Shown here piece after piece: positions 40,923 to 50,809 of a stretch of DNA of 64,000 nucleotides; the first letter of the stretch is position 1, and every line of letters begins with the position of its first letter. A program made the position numbers and the translations under genes. The stretch is taken from positions 31,129 to 95,128 of the forward strand of contig NZ_JAUXXZ010000077.1 in NCBI RefSeq assembly GCF_030684675.1, written 5' to 3'. This DNA is from Daejeonella sp. Lineage in GTDB: Bacteria; Bacteroidota; Bacteroidia; Sphingobacteriales; Sphingobacteriaceae. The notes below the pieces were generated by a model that saw only the letters and a list, made by a program, of their open reading frames with translations, ran no database searches and had not been told where the DNA came from.

Positions 40923-41417
40923 TCAGGAATTGGATCTGATTTTTTTCTCAATAAGGGTTGTAGAATAACCGCTAAGATATTCGATGGTCTTTACTTCTCC
41001 ACCGTATTGCAATACCAGATCGGCACCAACAATCTGCTCAATGGAATAATCAGCCCCCTTAACCAGAATGTCTGGCCTCACCAATTCAATCAGATGAAGT
41101 GGTGTAGGCTCATCAAAGATTACAACAGCATCCACAAAGGAAAATGAAGCAAGCATTACCGAACGGGAAAGCTGATCTATAATTGGCCGGCCCGGACCTT
41201 TCAATGCTGATGCAGATTCATCAGAATTTAAGCCAATCACTAATTTATCTCCCATGTCAGCAGCCTTCGACAGATAATCAATATGCCCTAAATGAAGTAA
41301 ATCAAAGCAACCATTGGTAAACACTAATTTTTTTCCGAGTAGACGCCATACATTCAGCGCAGACTTTATCTGCCCTGTAGTATAAATCTTACTTTTAATA
41401 TTATCCAGTCTGCTCAT
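40923..41417 (-). CDS. rfaE2: D-glycero-beta-D-manno-heptose 1-phosphate adenylyltransferase
   Basis: KLVFTNGCFDLLHLGHIDYLSKAADMGDKLVIGLNSD. Confidence 0.95.
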   Translation of the reverse strand: MSRLDNIKSKIYTTGQIKSALNVWRLLGKKLVFTNGCFDLLHLGHIDYLSKAADMGDKLVIGLNSDESASALKGPGRPIIDQLSRSVMLASFSFVDAVVIFDEPTPLHLIELVRPDILVKGADYSIEQIVGADLVLQYGGEVKTIEYLSGYSTTLIEKKIRSNS

Positions 41418-42408
41418 TTTGCTTTTTACCAGTTGATTGCTTCAGGAACAAAATTAAACTTAATGAACCAATAATAAGAACAATTAATGTTTGGGTTGTA
41501 TGAACCAGTAATGCATAGGAAAGGCCATCAATTTTGGATATTCCATATATGGTCAAACCCTCCGAAACCATCCAGTGAAAGGCACCTATCCCTCCCTGAA
41601 CTGGCGCAATCATTGCAAGACTTCCAAAAACCAGGGTAGAAAGTGCTGCACCCGGGCCGAGAGAAGAAGTAGCGCTCAGAGCAAAAAAACACAAGTAAGA
41701 TGAAAGCCCGTAAAGCAACCAGATGAACACCGAACTTAGTACAAATGCGGTCTTATTGTCCAGATTTTTAACTGAAAGTATTCCGGTTTTCATTCCTGAA
41801 AAAAATTTTAAAATACGATTGGAAATCCCCCATTTTTTCCTTTTCATCAGGATAAGAAAGAAGATAATAATCATTATCAACAGGAAAAATGCAAAGATCA
41901 GCAAGGTAATATCTCCACTTCTACCGCTCAATTTAATGAGGACATGCTCGTACAAAAAGCCGGATAACAATTTGAATTCTAACATTATAGCCATTGCAAA
42001 TACGATTCCCAGCATCAGCAAATCAACCATACGCTCAGCAATTACAGTCCCCAATAGCTTAATTACAGGGATTTTGTCCGATTTATTTATCACGCTGCAT
42101 CTTGCGAGCTCCCCCATGCGTGGAAATGCCAGATTAGCAAGATATCCCATGATTACTGCATGAAAAGTGTTTAGCATAGAAGGCGTGCCATGCCCAAGCG
42201 AGCCAATCATTAAATTCCATCTGTATGCTCTCATGACATGTGCAAGCAAACTCGCGATAACGGAAAGGAAAACCCAGCCAAAATCTGCCTTCTTCAGATC
42301 AGAAAGCATTTTATTAAGATCCTGCCCTTTGAAAGCTAAATATAAAAGCAATACACCGATGATCAGGAATACCAGGTATCTGATAAATGTGACGAGCGAA
42401 ATTCTCAA
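41401..42408 (-). CDS. Lysylphosphatidylglycerol synthase TM-domain / flippase-like protein
   Basis: Multi-TM; GYLANLAFPRMGELARCSVI; APVQGGIGAFHWMVSEGL. Confidence 0.9.
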   Translation of the reverse strand: MRISLVTFIRYLVFLIIGVLLLYLAFKGQDLNKMLSDLKKADFGWVFLSVIASLLAHVMRAYRWNLMIGSLGHGTPSMLNTFHAVIMGYLANLAFPRMGELARCSVINKSDKIPVIKLLGTVIAERMVDLLMLGIVFAMAIMLEFKLLSGFLYEHVLIKLSGRSGDITLLIFAFFLLIMIIIFFLILMKRKKWGISNRILKFFSGMKTGILSVKNLDNKTAFVLSSVFIWLLYGLSSYLCFFALSATSSLGPGAALSTLVFGSLAMIAPVQGGIGAFHWMVSEGLTIYGISKIDGLSYALLVHTTQTLIVLIIGSLSLILFLKQSTGKKQNEQTG

Positions 42409-43286
42409 TATAAATTTTCTTTATTCAGGTACATATTATCTATAATCCTGATTTTACCTATTCTGGCAGCTACCAAAGCGATCATTGTTGCCGCCCTTTT
42501 AGAAGTAACTGGCTCAAATGTGCGAGCATTAAAAATTTCGAAATATTCAGTCTCAATTCCAGGACATGATTCAAGAAAGGTATTAACCTTTTTCTTAATC
42601 TGCTTAAGCGGTTCTGTTTTGAATAATTCCTGTGCCAATGTGAGCGATTTGTGTAAAGCAAGGGCCTGCATTCTTTCCCCGGGTAAGAGGTAAACATTAC
42701 GGGAACTCATTGCAAGGCCATCATCTTCCCTGATAATCGGGCAAATAACCAGTTTCACTCTGATCTTTAATTTTTTGACCATATGTGCAATCACCATTAT
42801 CTGCTGATAGTCCTTCTGCCCAAAAAATGCATAATCAGGCTTCACGGTATCAAAAAGCTTCTTTACGATTTGAGTTACCCCCTGATAATGACCCGGTCTG
42901 ATCTTTCCTTCAAGGATCTTATCCAGATTACCCAGCTCGATTTTCCAGAATTCTGAACTATTATACATCTCATCCACTTCAGGAAGAAATAAAACATCGC
43001 ATTTAAATTCTCTTAATTTTTTGAGATCTTCTTCTATTGGTCTTGGATAATTTTCGAGATCTTTTTTATCATTAAACTGTGTTGGATTTACAAAAATGCT
43101 GCAAACCACAACATCTGTCTTCCTGCGAGCCGTCTCTATCAAGGACAGGTGACCAGCATGCAAAGCACCCATGGTCGGGACAAATCCAATGGACTTGCCT
43201 GCTGAACGTAAATCATCCAGATAGTGATGAATGGCTTCTCTGTTGTTGAAGATTTTCAAATTAAAATTTGATTTTAATGGGCTCAA
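42405..43286 (-). CDS. panC: Pantoate--beta-alanine ligase
   Basis: GFVPTMGALHAGHLSLIETAR; VNPTQFNDKKDLENYPR; FFGQKDYQQIMVI; SSRNVYL. Confidence 0.97.
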   Translation of the reverse strand: MSPLKSNFNLKIFNNREAIHHYLDDLRSAGKSIGFVPTMGALHAGHLSLIETARRKTDVVVCSIFVNPTQFNDKKDLENYPRPIEEDLKKLREFKCDVLFLPEVDEMYNSSEFWKIELGNLDKILEGKIRPGHYQGVTQIVKKLFDTVKPDYAFFGQKDYQQIMVIAHMVKKLKIRVKLVICPIIREDDGLAMSSRNVYLLPGERMQALALHKSLTLAQELFKTEPLKQIKKKVNTFLESCPGIETEYFEIFNARTFEPVTSKRAATMIALVAARIGKIRIIDNMYLNKENLY

Positions 43287-43332
43287 AAATGGTTAAATAC
43301 TTAAACAGAACCAAAACAACTTGCGTAATTCG

Positions 43333-43363
43333 TTGATATTTCATAAGATAATGATTACCTTTG
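43333..43363 (+). promoter_or_regulatory. Bacteroidota-type promoter upstream of the starch synthase-like gene
   Basis: TTG, 20 nt spacer, TACCTTTG. Confidence 0.6.
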
Positions 43364-43406
43364 CTCTTCGAAAACTTTTCTTAAACTCAAATTAATCAAA
43401 CCGGAG

Positions 43407-44231
43407 ATGGCAAAAACGAAGATTCTTTTTATTACGCATGAGATGTCGCCTTTCCTTGAACTTACCAAAATTTCTGAGATTACCCGTCACTTACCTCAGG
43501 CTATGCAGGACAAAGGATTTGAAATCCGCATTCTGATGCCACGTTTTGGAAATATTAATGAGCGCCGCAACAGACTACATGAAGTAATACGACTTTCGGG
43601 CATGAACATCATTATAAATGATAATGATAACCCCCTAATTATTAAGGTTGCTTCAATCCCTTCTGCCAGAATGCAGGTATATTTCCTTGATAATGAAGAA
43701 TACTTTCAGAGAAAGCATGTATTTACTGATAACAACAATAAATTCTATGCCGACAATGACGAAAGAACCATATTCTTCTGTAAAGGAGCGCTTGAAACCG
43801 TTAAAAAACTAGGCTGGTCTCCAGATGTCGTACACTGTCATGGATGGATGAGTGCCCTTGTTCCTGCTTATTTGAAGACTTTGTATAAAGACGACCCTAC
43901 TTTTAAGAATTCAAAAGTGGTTTATTCTTTATATGAGGATAATTTTGACACCTCTTTAAGTGCAGAATTTGCTACAAAAGCAATCATGAACGGAATGAAT
44001 GCTGAGCATACTGAAATGTATTCTGATGCTACCAACACCGCCTTGAACCTGGGAGCAATCTCTTATTCTGATGCAGTGGTTTGTGCCTGCGAAAATATCA
44101 ATGAAGAAGTGTTAAAGTTTGTTAAAAAATCTAATAAACCGCTTTTGGAATTCAATTCCACTTCAGATTACGAAAATTATTATAACCTTTACGAAGAAAT
44201 TGCTAGCGAAGAATTAGTGTCATTAGCCTAA
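43407..44231 (+). CDS. Glycogen/starch synthase N-terminal-domain protein
   Basis: ILFITHEMSPFLELTKISEITRHLPQAMQDKGFEIRILMPRFG; WSPDVVHCHGWMSALVPAYLK. Confidence 0.92.
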   Translation: MAKTKILFITHEMSPFLELTKISEITRHLPQAMQDKGFEIRILMPRFGNINERRNRLHEVIRLSGMNIIINDNDNPLIIKVASIPSARMQVYFLDNEEYFQRKHVFTDNNNKFYADNDERTIFFCKGALETVKKLGWSPDVVHCHGWMSALVPAYLKTLYKDDPTFKNSKVVYSLYEDNFDTSLSAEFATKAIMNGMNAEHTEMYSDATNTALNLGAISYSDAVVCACENINEEVLKFVKKSNKPLLEFNSTSDYENYYNLYEEIASEELVSLA

Positions 44232-44318
44232 GCGTAAAAAGCAGAGCTCCAGGAACAATGAGGGGTAGTAATAAAATAGCAAAGAACCTGCAAGCTTTTA
44301 AAAATTAATGTAATACGG

Positions 44319-45698
44319 ATGAAATTATACAAACTGGACTTATTAACGCTGTTGATAAGTCTTTTTATTTTAAGCAGCTGTCAGAATACAGATTCTATAG
44401 GCCTTGATGTTGACCCGGCTACCGAAGTTACCGGTAGCTTTACAGATACAATTACTGTTATCTCATCCACCGTTAAGGAAGACACCATGGTTACCAATAC
44501 CCTGCAGAAATATCCGCTTGGATATTTGGTTGATCCAATTTTTGGAAAAACTACAGCTAATATTGCAATGTCGCTGACACTTGATCCTCCCGGGCTTACT
44601 TTCGGAACCACTCCAACACTTGATTCAGCAGTTCTGGTACTTTATTATGCCAAGGATTTTTATGGTGACAGTACATCAAATTTTCAGGTTGATGTTCATC
44701 AGCTTAATAATGCTTTGAGTACTTCAGTCCAATACTTCAATACACAGCCTCAAAGCTATGGATCAACGGTACTCGGCAGTAAAAAACTTAGATTTAGTGT
44801 TAAAGACAGTGTCAGAATTACAGAACTTGTAACGGGTAAACCCGATAAACAGGTGACCAGAGCACCTCAGATGAGGATACCAATCAATTCAAGCTTTGTT
44901 ACAGCTAACTTTCTGAAAGCAAGCAGCACTACTTTAAGCAGCAATGAATTGTTGAATAAGGCAATCAAGGGATTCTATCTCACTATTAACAAGGCTCAGA
45001 GTACCGGACCGGGAGGTGTTGCCTTCTTTAACCTGACGGACTCCAGCAGGTTGGAAATTTATTATAAAAGTCAGAATGGTGCTTTGATTGATACTACTTT
45101 GCACAAATTCCCTATTGTGAATAATTCAGTGCCGGTAATTGCCGACTTTAAACATGATTATACCGGGACGGCTATTCCCGCTAATTTGAATAGTACCACT
45201 CAGCAAAATTTTACCTATGTACAGGGTTTAGCTGGCTTGCGAACAAAAATTCGCTTTCCTTATATCGAAAAGTTAAAGAACCTTGGAAATATTACCATTA
45301 ATAAAGCTGAACTGATCGTCTCAGTTGTAGGTGGAACAGATGCATTTAAACCCGCATCACGACTAATCATGTACCGCACGGATATTGCAAGTCAAAGACA
45401 ATTTATACCCGACTTCAGTACCGAACCTGCATTTTCATTAACTGATCTCGACTTCGGTGGCTTTTACGACTCAAGCAAAAAGCACTACAGGTTTCAGATC
45501 ACAAGCTATGTTCAGGATATCATAAAAGGTAAACTGAAGCAATACGACACCTATATTGCACCAGTAAACTTAGAATACAATCGTTCAGCAGGTCCGGTAG
45601 TATCCGGAAGTACAGCTGGTGGTGCAGTGATCGGCAGCGGGAAATCCGGTGTCAGCTATCAAATGAAGCTTAGAATAATTTATAGTAAGATAAATTAA
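44319..45698 (+). CDS. DUF4270-like lipoprotein
   Basis: Lipobox LSSCQN then IGLDVDP; located between starch-synthase-like gene and glmS. Confidence 0.85.
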   Translation: MKLYKLDLLTLLISLFILSSCQNTDSIGLDVDPATEVTGSFTDTITVISSTVKEDTMVTNTLQKYPLGYLVDPIFGKTTANIAMSLTLDPPGLTFGTTPTLDSAVLVLYYAKDFYGDSTSNFQVDVHQLNNALSTSVQYFNTQPQSYGSTVLGSKKLRFSVKDSVRITELVTGKPDKQVTRAPQMRIPINSSFVTANFLKASSTTLSSNELLNKAIKGFYLTINKAQSTGPGGVAFFNLTDSSRLEIYYKSQNGALIDTTLHKFPIVNNSVPVIADFKHDYTGTAIPANLNSTTQQNFTYVQGLAGLRTKIRFPYIEKLKNLGNITINKAELIVSVVGGTDAFKPASRLIMYRTDIASQRQFIPDFSTEPAFSLTDLDFGGFYDSSKKHYRFQITSYVQDIIKGKLKQYDTYIAPVNLEYNRSAGPVVSGSTAGGAVIGSGKSGVSYQMKLRIIYSKIN

Positions 45699-45894
45699 AC
45701 TGGCTATATAAAAGTTAGGACAAATTTTTTGTTTTAGCGAAGTCTATATATGTCGATTTTCTTGAATTCAAAATATCAATACAAGAGCGTAAGCTAAACT
45801 TTGTCACAAGTTTAACAATCAGGAACATTTGATTTTGATATAACTATTATTACATTTATTCGTTATAAAGCATAAAGTTTAACATACGAAATAC

Positions 45895-46254
45895 ATGCCA
45901 AACAGACACTTTCACAAAAAAATTCAAGCTGGCAACGAACTACATGATATTAATGTTCCCGTATTAATGTGGGTCGAAGACGAAATCCATTTTTACTTTT
46001 CACCTGCTTTGGATCTTTCAGGGTATGGCGAAACAGATATTGAAGCAGAGAAATCTTTTGAGTATAACTTAGAAGAATTTGTGAAATATACTGCCCATAA
46101 AAAGGTGTTACAGGAAGAGTTAACCAGACTTGGATGGAAAGTAAATGTCAAAAAAAAGAAATTTGCAGCACCAGAAAAAGAATTTTTAGAGAATACAAAC
46201 GAGTCATATCGTGAAATCATTAATAAGCCCGGAGTTGTTACTTTAGCGTTCTAG
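45895..46254 (+). CDS. Putative antitoxin of a HicB/HicA-like module
   Basis: Small acidic/basic protein with HicB-like region VLMWVEDEIHFYFSPALDLSGYGETDIEAEKSFEYNLEEFV directly upstream of a HicA-like reading frame. Confidence 0.6.
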   Translation: MPNRHFHKKIQAGNELHDINVPVLMWVEDEIHFYFSPALDLSGYGETDIEAEKSFEYNLEEFVKYTAHKKVLQEELTRLGWKVNVKKKKFAAPEKEFLENTNESYREIINKPGVVTLAF

Positions 46255-46270
46255 CGAACAGCCCCGTCCA

Positions 46271-46557
46271 ATGAGCACACGTCACCTAAAAAACATATCT
46301 ATATCACAATTCGAGGCATTTTTGGAATTAGCAGGTTGTAAGTTTATAAAAAACGAAAAGGGGCATTGCAAATATTTCAGAGCGGATCTTACCCGACCCA
46401 TTAATTTCAAAATCACATTAATCCAATTCCAGAATTTATCATTAAAAACGCACTTCGTCCTTTAGGCTATTCAAAAGATGACTTTTTCGATATTCTTGAG
46501 TGTAAAAAAGAGGTCCTACGAAATGGAGAAATTTTTAGATTGAAAGAAGTTAAATAA
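46271..46557 (+). pseudogene. HicA-like toxin with a single frameshift
   Basis: MSTRHLKNISISQFEAFLELAGCKFIKNEKGHCKYFRADLTRPIN then a frame change into FQNHINPIPEFIIKNALRPLGYSKDDFFDILECKKEVLRNGEIFRLKEVK*. Confidence 0.75.
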
Positions 46558-46567
46558 ATAGCATTTC

Positions 46568-46590
46568 GCCTCTCTTTGGAGGCTTTTTTA
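46568..46590 (+). terminator. Intrinsic terminator after HicA-like locus
   Basis: GCCTC-TCTTTG-GAGGC followed by T-run. Confidence 0.7.
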
Positions 46591-46695
46591 TGCCTAACTT
46601 TATTTCAACTTATATATAATTATCTTAATTAAAGTTCCAATAAGCCTTTACTTTTAACCAACAAATCGTTAGTTTCGACACTTTAATTCATAATT

Positions 46696-48531
46696 ATGTG
46701 TGGAATAGTTGGTTATATAGGGTACCGTGAGGCCTGGCCTATTATCATCAAGGGCTTACAACGCCTTGAATACAGGGGATACGACAGTGCCGGAGTGGCA
46801 CTCATGAACGGTCATCTGAGCATTTATAAAAAGGCAGGGAAAGTAAGTGACCTAAAGCAATCAGTTGAGGGAGAAAACCTGAGCGGTACTCTTGGCATGG
46901 GGCATACCCGCTGGGCCACACATGGTGAACCTTCAGACCGCAATTCACATCCCCATACCTCCGGAGATGACCGCCTGGCAATTATCCATAATGGCATTAT
47001 AGAAAACTATTCAAGCCTGAAAGAGGCATTGTTATCCAGAGGCCATATTTTCAAAAGTGATACAGATACTGAAGTTCTGATTCACCTTATTGAAGACATC
47101 CAATTGCAAACAGGTCTTGATATCAGAGAAGCAGTCAGAATTGCGCTTGATAAAGTGATTGGCGCATACGCCATCGTGATCATGGATAAGGATGAACCTA
47201 ATGAACTAATCGCTGCCCGTAAGGGTAGTCCGATGGTGCTGGGAGTTGGCGATGGTGAATATTTTATTGCCTCTGATGCTTCCCCGATAATAGAATACAC
47301 TAAAAATGTAATTTACCTGAATGATAATGAAATCGCTTTTATCAAACGGGATGAAATACTGATTAAGAATATTGACAATACTATTCAAATCCCTTACGTC
47401 CAGGAGCTGGAATTAAAGCTTGAGATGCTTGAAAAGGGTGGATTTGACCATTTCATGCTCAAAGAGATCTTTGAACAGCCAAGGTCGATAAAAGACTGTA
47501 TGAGGGGCCGTATCTATCCGGATGAGGGTTATGTTCAATTGGGGGGCATCAAAGAATACGCAGAAAAACTAAAAAATATTGACCGCATCGTGATCGTCGC
47601 CTGCGGAACCTCCTGGCATGCTGGTCTGGTAGGAGAATACCTGATAGAAGAATATTCCCGTATCCCTGTTGAGGTTGAATACGCATCAGAATTCAGGTAT
47701 CGCAATCCGATAATCTCAGAAAAAGATATTGTAATTGCAATCTCTCAATCAGGAGAAACTGCCGATACAATGGCTGCAATTGAACTTGCAAAATCAAAAG
47801 GGGCTACTATTTTTGGAATTTGTAATGTTGTTGGAGCTTCCATACCCCGACTGAGTCATGCCGGTGTATACACCCATGCCGGACCTGAAATAGGAGTTGC
47901 CTCAACCAAAGCATTTACAGCACAGGTAACTGTTCTTACGCTAATGGCCTTGTATATGGCACAGCAAAGAGGTAAGATCACACAAAGCAAAATGGTTCAT
48001 CTGCTTACCGAACTTGACAATATTCCGGCACTAGTTGAAAAATGCCTTCTTTCAAATGATAGCATAAAAAACATCTCCGAAGCCTTCAAGGATGCAAGTA
48101 ACTTTTTGTTTCTAGGCAGAGGGAGTGGTTTTCCGGTTGCGCTTGAAGGTGCCCTTAAGTTAAAGGAGATCTCTTATATTCATGCAGAAGGCTATCCAGC
48201 CGCTGAAATGAAACATGGACCTATCGCCCTGATAGATGAAGAAATGCCGGTGGTATTCATTGCCACAAAAAACTCTTCTTACGAAAAAGTAATCAGTAAC
48301 ATACAAGAGGTTAAAGCCAGAAAAGGCAGGGTCATTGCCATTGTTACCGAGGGGGATGTTGTAGTTAGAAATATGGCTGATTTCACCATAGAAATACCTG
48401 ATGCTGACGAAATATTCCTGCCGCTTCTTGCTACGATCCCATTACAGCTTTTATCATACCATATCGCCGTATTGAGGGGTTGTAATGTTGATCAGCCAAG
48501 AAACTTGGCAAAATCGGTCACGGTGGAATAA
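46696..48531 (+). CDS. glmS: Glutamine--fructose-6-phosphate transaminase (isomerizing)
   Basis: MCGIVGYIGYREAWPIIIKGLQRLEYRGYDSAGVAL; ends DQPRNLAKSVTVE. Confidence 0.99.
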   Translation: MCGIVGYIGYREAWPIIIKGLQRLEYRGYDSAGVALMNGHLSIYKKAGKVSDLKQSVEGENLSGTLGMGHTRWATHGEPSDRNSHPHTSGDDRLAIIHNGIIENYSSLKEALLSRGHIFKSDTDTEVLIHLIEDIQLQTGLDIREAVRIALDKVIGAYAIVIMDKDEPNELIAARKGSPMVLGVGDGEYFIASDASPIIEYTKNVIYLNDNEIAFIKRDEILIKNIDNTIQIPYVQELELKLEMLEKGGFDHFMLKEIFEQPRSIKDCMRGRIYPDEGYVQLGGIKEYAEKLKNIDRIVIVACGTSWHAGLVGEYLIEEYSRIPVEVEYASEFRYRNPIISEKDIVIAISQSGETADTMAAIELAKSKGATIFGICNVVGASIPRLSHAGVYTHAGPEIGVASTKAFTAQVTVLTLMALYMAQQRGKITQSKMVHLLTELDNIPALVEKCLLSNDSIKNISEAFKDASNFLFLGRGSGFPVALEGALKLKEISYIHAEGYPAAEMKHGPIALIDEEMPVVFIATKNSSYEKVISNIQEVKARKGRVIAIVTEGDVVVRNMADFTIEIPDADEIFLPLLATIPLQLLSYHIAVLRGCNVDQPRNLAKSVTVE

Positions 48532-48735
48532 ACATTTTTGAGCAACATCAATGTCAATTGAGTAGAAAATGCGCTTTTTAGTAAATGGATTTGGCGTTTT
48601 CTACTCTCAGTAGTACAGAAACTGGCATTTTATTTCTTATTCTCCATTTCCCCCACCCCAAAGCTAACAGGGCTATTTTGGATTATTTTTACATTGCTAT
48701 GATAAATTATAAACATATATTAAAAATCAGGCATC

Positions 48736-49239
48736 ATGACCAGCAGAATTCCATTTGTAATAGCCATACTCACGCTGATCTGCGGAGTATTTATTTCCAT
48801 TATTTTCGGAGCCAATGAAGACTTTTTTAAAGACAAAATCAAGGAAGGCTTAAGCAAAAATGAAAAGATCAATCTTATTCAGGATGCTGCAGAAAAGGAT
48901 GCTTTTTTAAAGGCAGAGAGTGAAAAAAACTGGTGATATTATCAAAGATTTCACTTTCACGCAACAGGAATTGGAGCAATGGTAATGGGCGTGCTGCTTT
49001 TCATATCATTTTTATCTGCTCCTCAGGGAATAAAAAATATTACCTCCTATGCTACTGCAATTGGCGGATTTCTTTACCCTTTTATCTGGCTTTTTGCTGC
49101 AATATATGGCCCTGAGCTGGGTAGAGAGATTGCCAAGGAAAAATATGCCGTTTTCGGATACATGGGCGGCTTATTTTTACTGGGCTTATTTTTGAGTCTT
49201 TTTATGGCGCTTAAATATTCATTTAAAAGCAGTAAATAA
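48736..49239 (+). pseudogene. Membrane protein ORF interrupted by a single in-frame TGA (48934-48936)
   Basis: MTSRIPFVIAILTLICGVFISIIFGANEDFFKDKIKEGLSKNEKINLIQDAAEKDAFLKAESEKNW[TGA]YYQRFHFHATGIGAMVMGVLLFISFLSAPQGIKNITSYATAIGGFLYPFIWLFAAIYGPELG...KSSK*; same frame both sides. Confidence 0.8.
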
Positions 49240-49265
49240 TTTCTAATAAATAGTTCAATTCAATT

Positions 49266-50621
49266 TTAAGAAAGTGCTGCATTTGCAACTCTCATACTAT
49301 TTCCTGAAAGTATCTTTTGAATATCATCATCTGAATAACCCATTTGAACCATTCCTACGGTAAATAGGGGCCAATTGGTCCAGGCCAAGCTTTGAATCAT
49401 GTCTGAGCTTTCCTTGAAATCATCAGGCGGCCAAAGTGCTTCCCAGCGAGTTCTCTCAGGATTTCGTGCAGAAATCTTCCTGCTTTCCTCATTTGAAAAT
49501 TGAGATCTGTAGGCCACATCAGTTCCAATAGCAACATGATCAGCTCCAAACTTTTTTACTACATAATCAATATGCTTCATCATCATTGCGATATCACCAC
49601 TACCCCCAAGAAACCTTGGTATGCAACAAATTCCTATATAGCCGCCGGTGTCGGCAATTCTACGAATCACAGTATCCGGTTTCGAACGAATATGCTTATT
49701 GATGGAAGCTACTGTAGTATGACTGGCTACCATGGGTTTCTCTGAAACCTGAGCTGCCTCCAAGCTTGTCTGCCAGCCGGAATGAGCAATATCCACAATC
49801 ACACCTACACGATTCATTTCCTTGACTACCTCCCGTCCGAAATCACTCAATCCCCCATTAGCTTTTTCTGCACAGCCATCACCAATTACATTTCTTCGAT
49901 TATAAGTAAGGTGCATCATTCTAATCCCCAAATGGAAGAATACGCTGATATATCTTAATTCATCTTCTACCGAAATCCAATCCTGTGGTAAAGGAACGCC
50001 ATTACCGGTGAAATATAGCGCATGTCGATTTTCTTTTTTAGCCCGTAGAATGTCTTCCGGCTTTACAGCTTTACTTACAAAATCACTCATCATATCAGTA
50101 GAATAAGTAAAGTTAGCTAAGCGCTTAAGCAGTCGACTAATCCCATTCCCCTCTTCACCGGTATTCTGTACCACACAAGTTACCCCGGAAGCCTTCCAAG
50201 CATTTTCTAATTCCTCCCTTTCTCTTTTATCGATGACAAAACGAGTCATAGACTGACTTTCCATCATGTCTTGTAGTTCCAACTGAGATGCTTTGGAATC
50301 GATTGCCGAATTTATCGATGAAGCATTAGGTGCAGCCGATGGCATGAATCCATAGCAATCAATGACCAGAGAATTTCTGTGTAATTCCAGGCCCCGTTCA
50401 AGCTGTTTCTGACTGGGTTTAAGGATTCTTTTTGCTATTTCAAAATTCTGTTTTATCTGTTCATTTATGGCATACCTTGAATGATCAAGACTTAAAGATG
50501 ATTGAAAATTAGGTTTAGGAAATTCTTTGGCTTGAGCAAAACCTCCAAAAATACCATCACCTGCTATAGCTAAACCGGCCATGCCAGAAAGCTTTAGGAA
50601 ATCTCTGCGCTTATTTTTCAT
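49266..50621 (-). CDS. Membrane dipeptidase (M19-like) with twin-arginine leader
   Basis: MKNKRRDFLKLSGMAGLAIAGDGIFGGFAQA; VDIAHSGWQTSLEAAQVSEKPMVASHTT; AIGTDV. Confidence 0.9.
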   Translation of the reverse strand: MKNKRRDFLKLSGMAGLAIAGDGIFGGFAQAKEFPKPNFQSSLSLDHSRYAINEQIKQNFEIAKRILKPSQKQLERGLELHRNSLVIDCYGFMPSAAPNASSINSAIDSKASQLELQDMMESQSMTRFVIDKREREELENAWKASGVTCVVQNTGEEGNGISRLLKRLANFTYSTDMMSDFVSKAVKPEDILRAKKENRHALYFTGNGVPLPQDWISVEDELRYISVFFHLGIRMMHLTYNRRNVIGDGCAEKANGGLSDFGREVVKEMNRVGVIVDIAHSGWQTSLEAAQVSEKPMVASHTTVASINKHIRSKPDTVIRRIADTGGYIGICCIPRFLGGSGDIAMMMKHIDYVVKKFGADHVAIGTDVAYRSQFSNEESRKISARNPERTRWEALWPPDDFKESSDMIQSLAWTNWPLFTVGMVQMGYSDDDIQKILSGNSMRVANAALS

Positions 50622-50809
50622 TAGAATATATTGTTTTTAAATGGCGATGAAGCTTGTATTAACCATTATTATTTTATCTCATGAGCTCAAGCCCATGCAG
50701 GTCTCGTAAAAACTGTTTTTAATTTGAAAAACCTTCTACATAAATTCAAAATGGTATCCTAAAACAACTAATCCCGCATATGCGAGGTTATTGAATATAA
50801 CGCTAAAGC

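Noticed and set aside
41723-42163. 146-aa ORF opposite the flippase-like gene
   Set aside because: Antisense of a conserved multi-TM protein; no domain features.
43407-44231. Starch synthase-like protein looked truncated (only the N-terminal GT5-like domain)
   Set aside because: To my knowledge Bacteroidota commonly carry this ~270-aa stand-alone form next to DUF4270; no remnant of a C-terminal domain follows.
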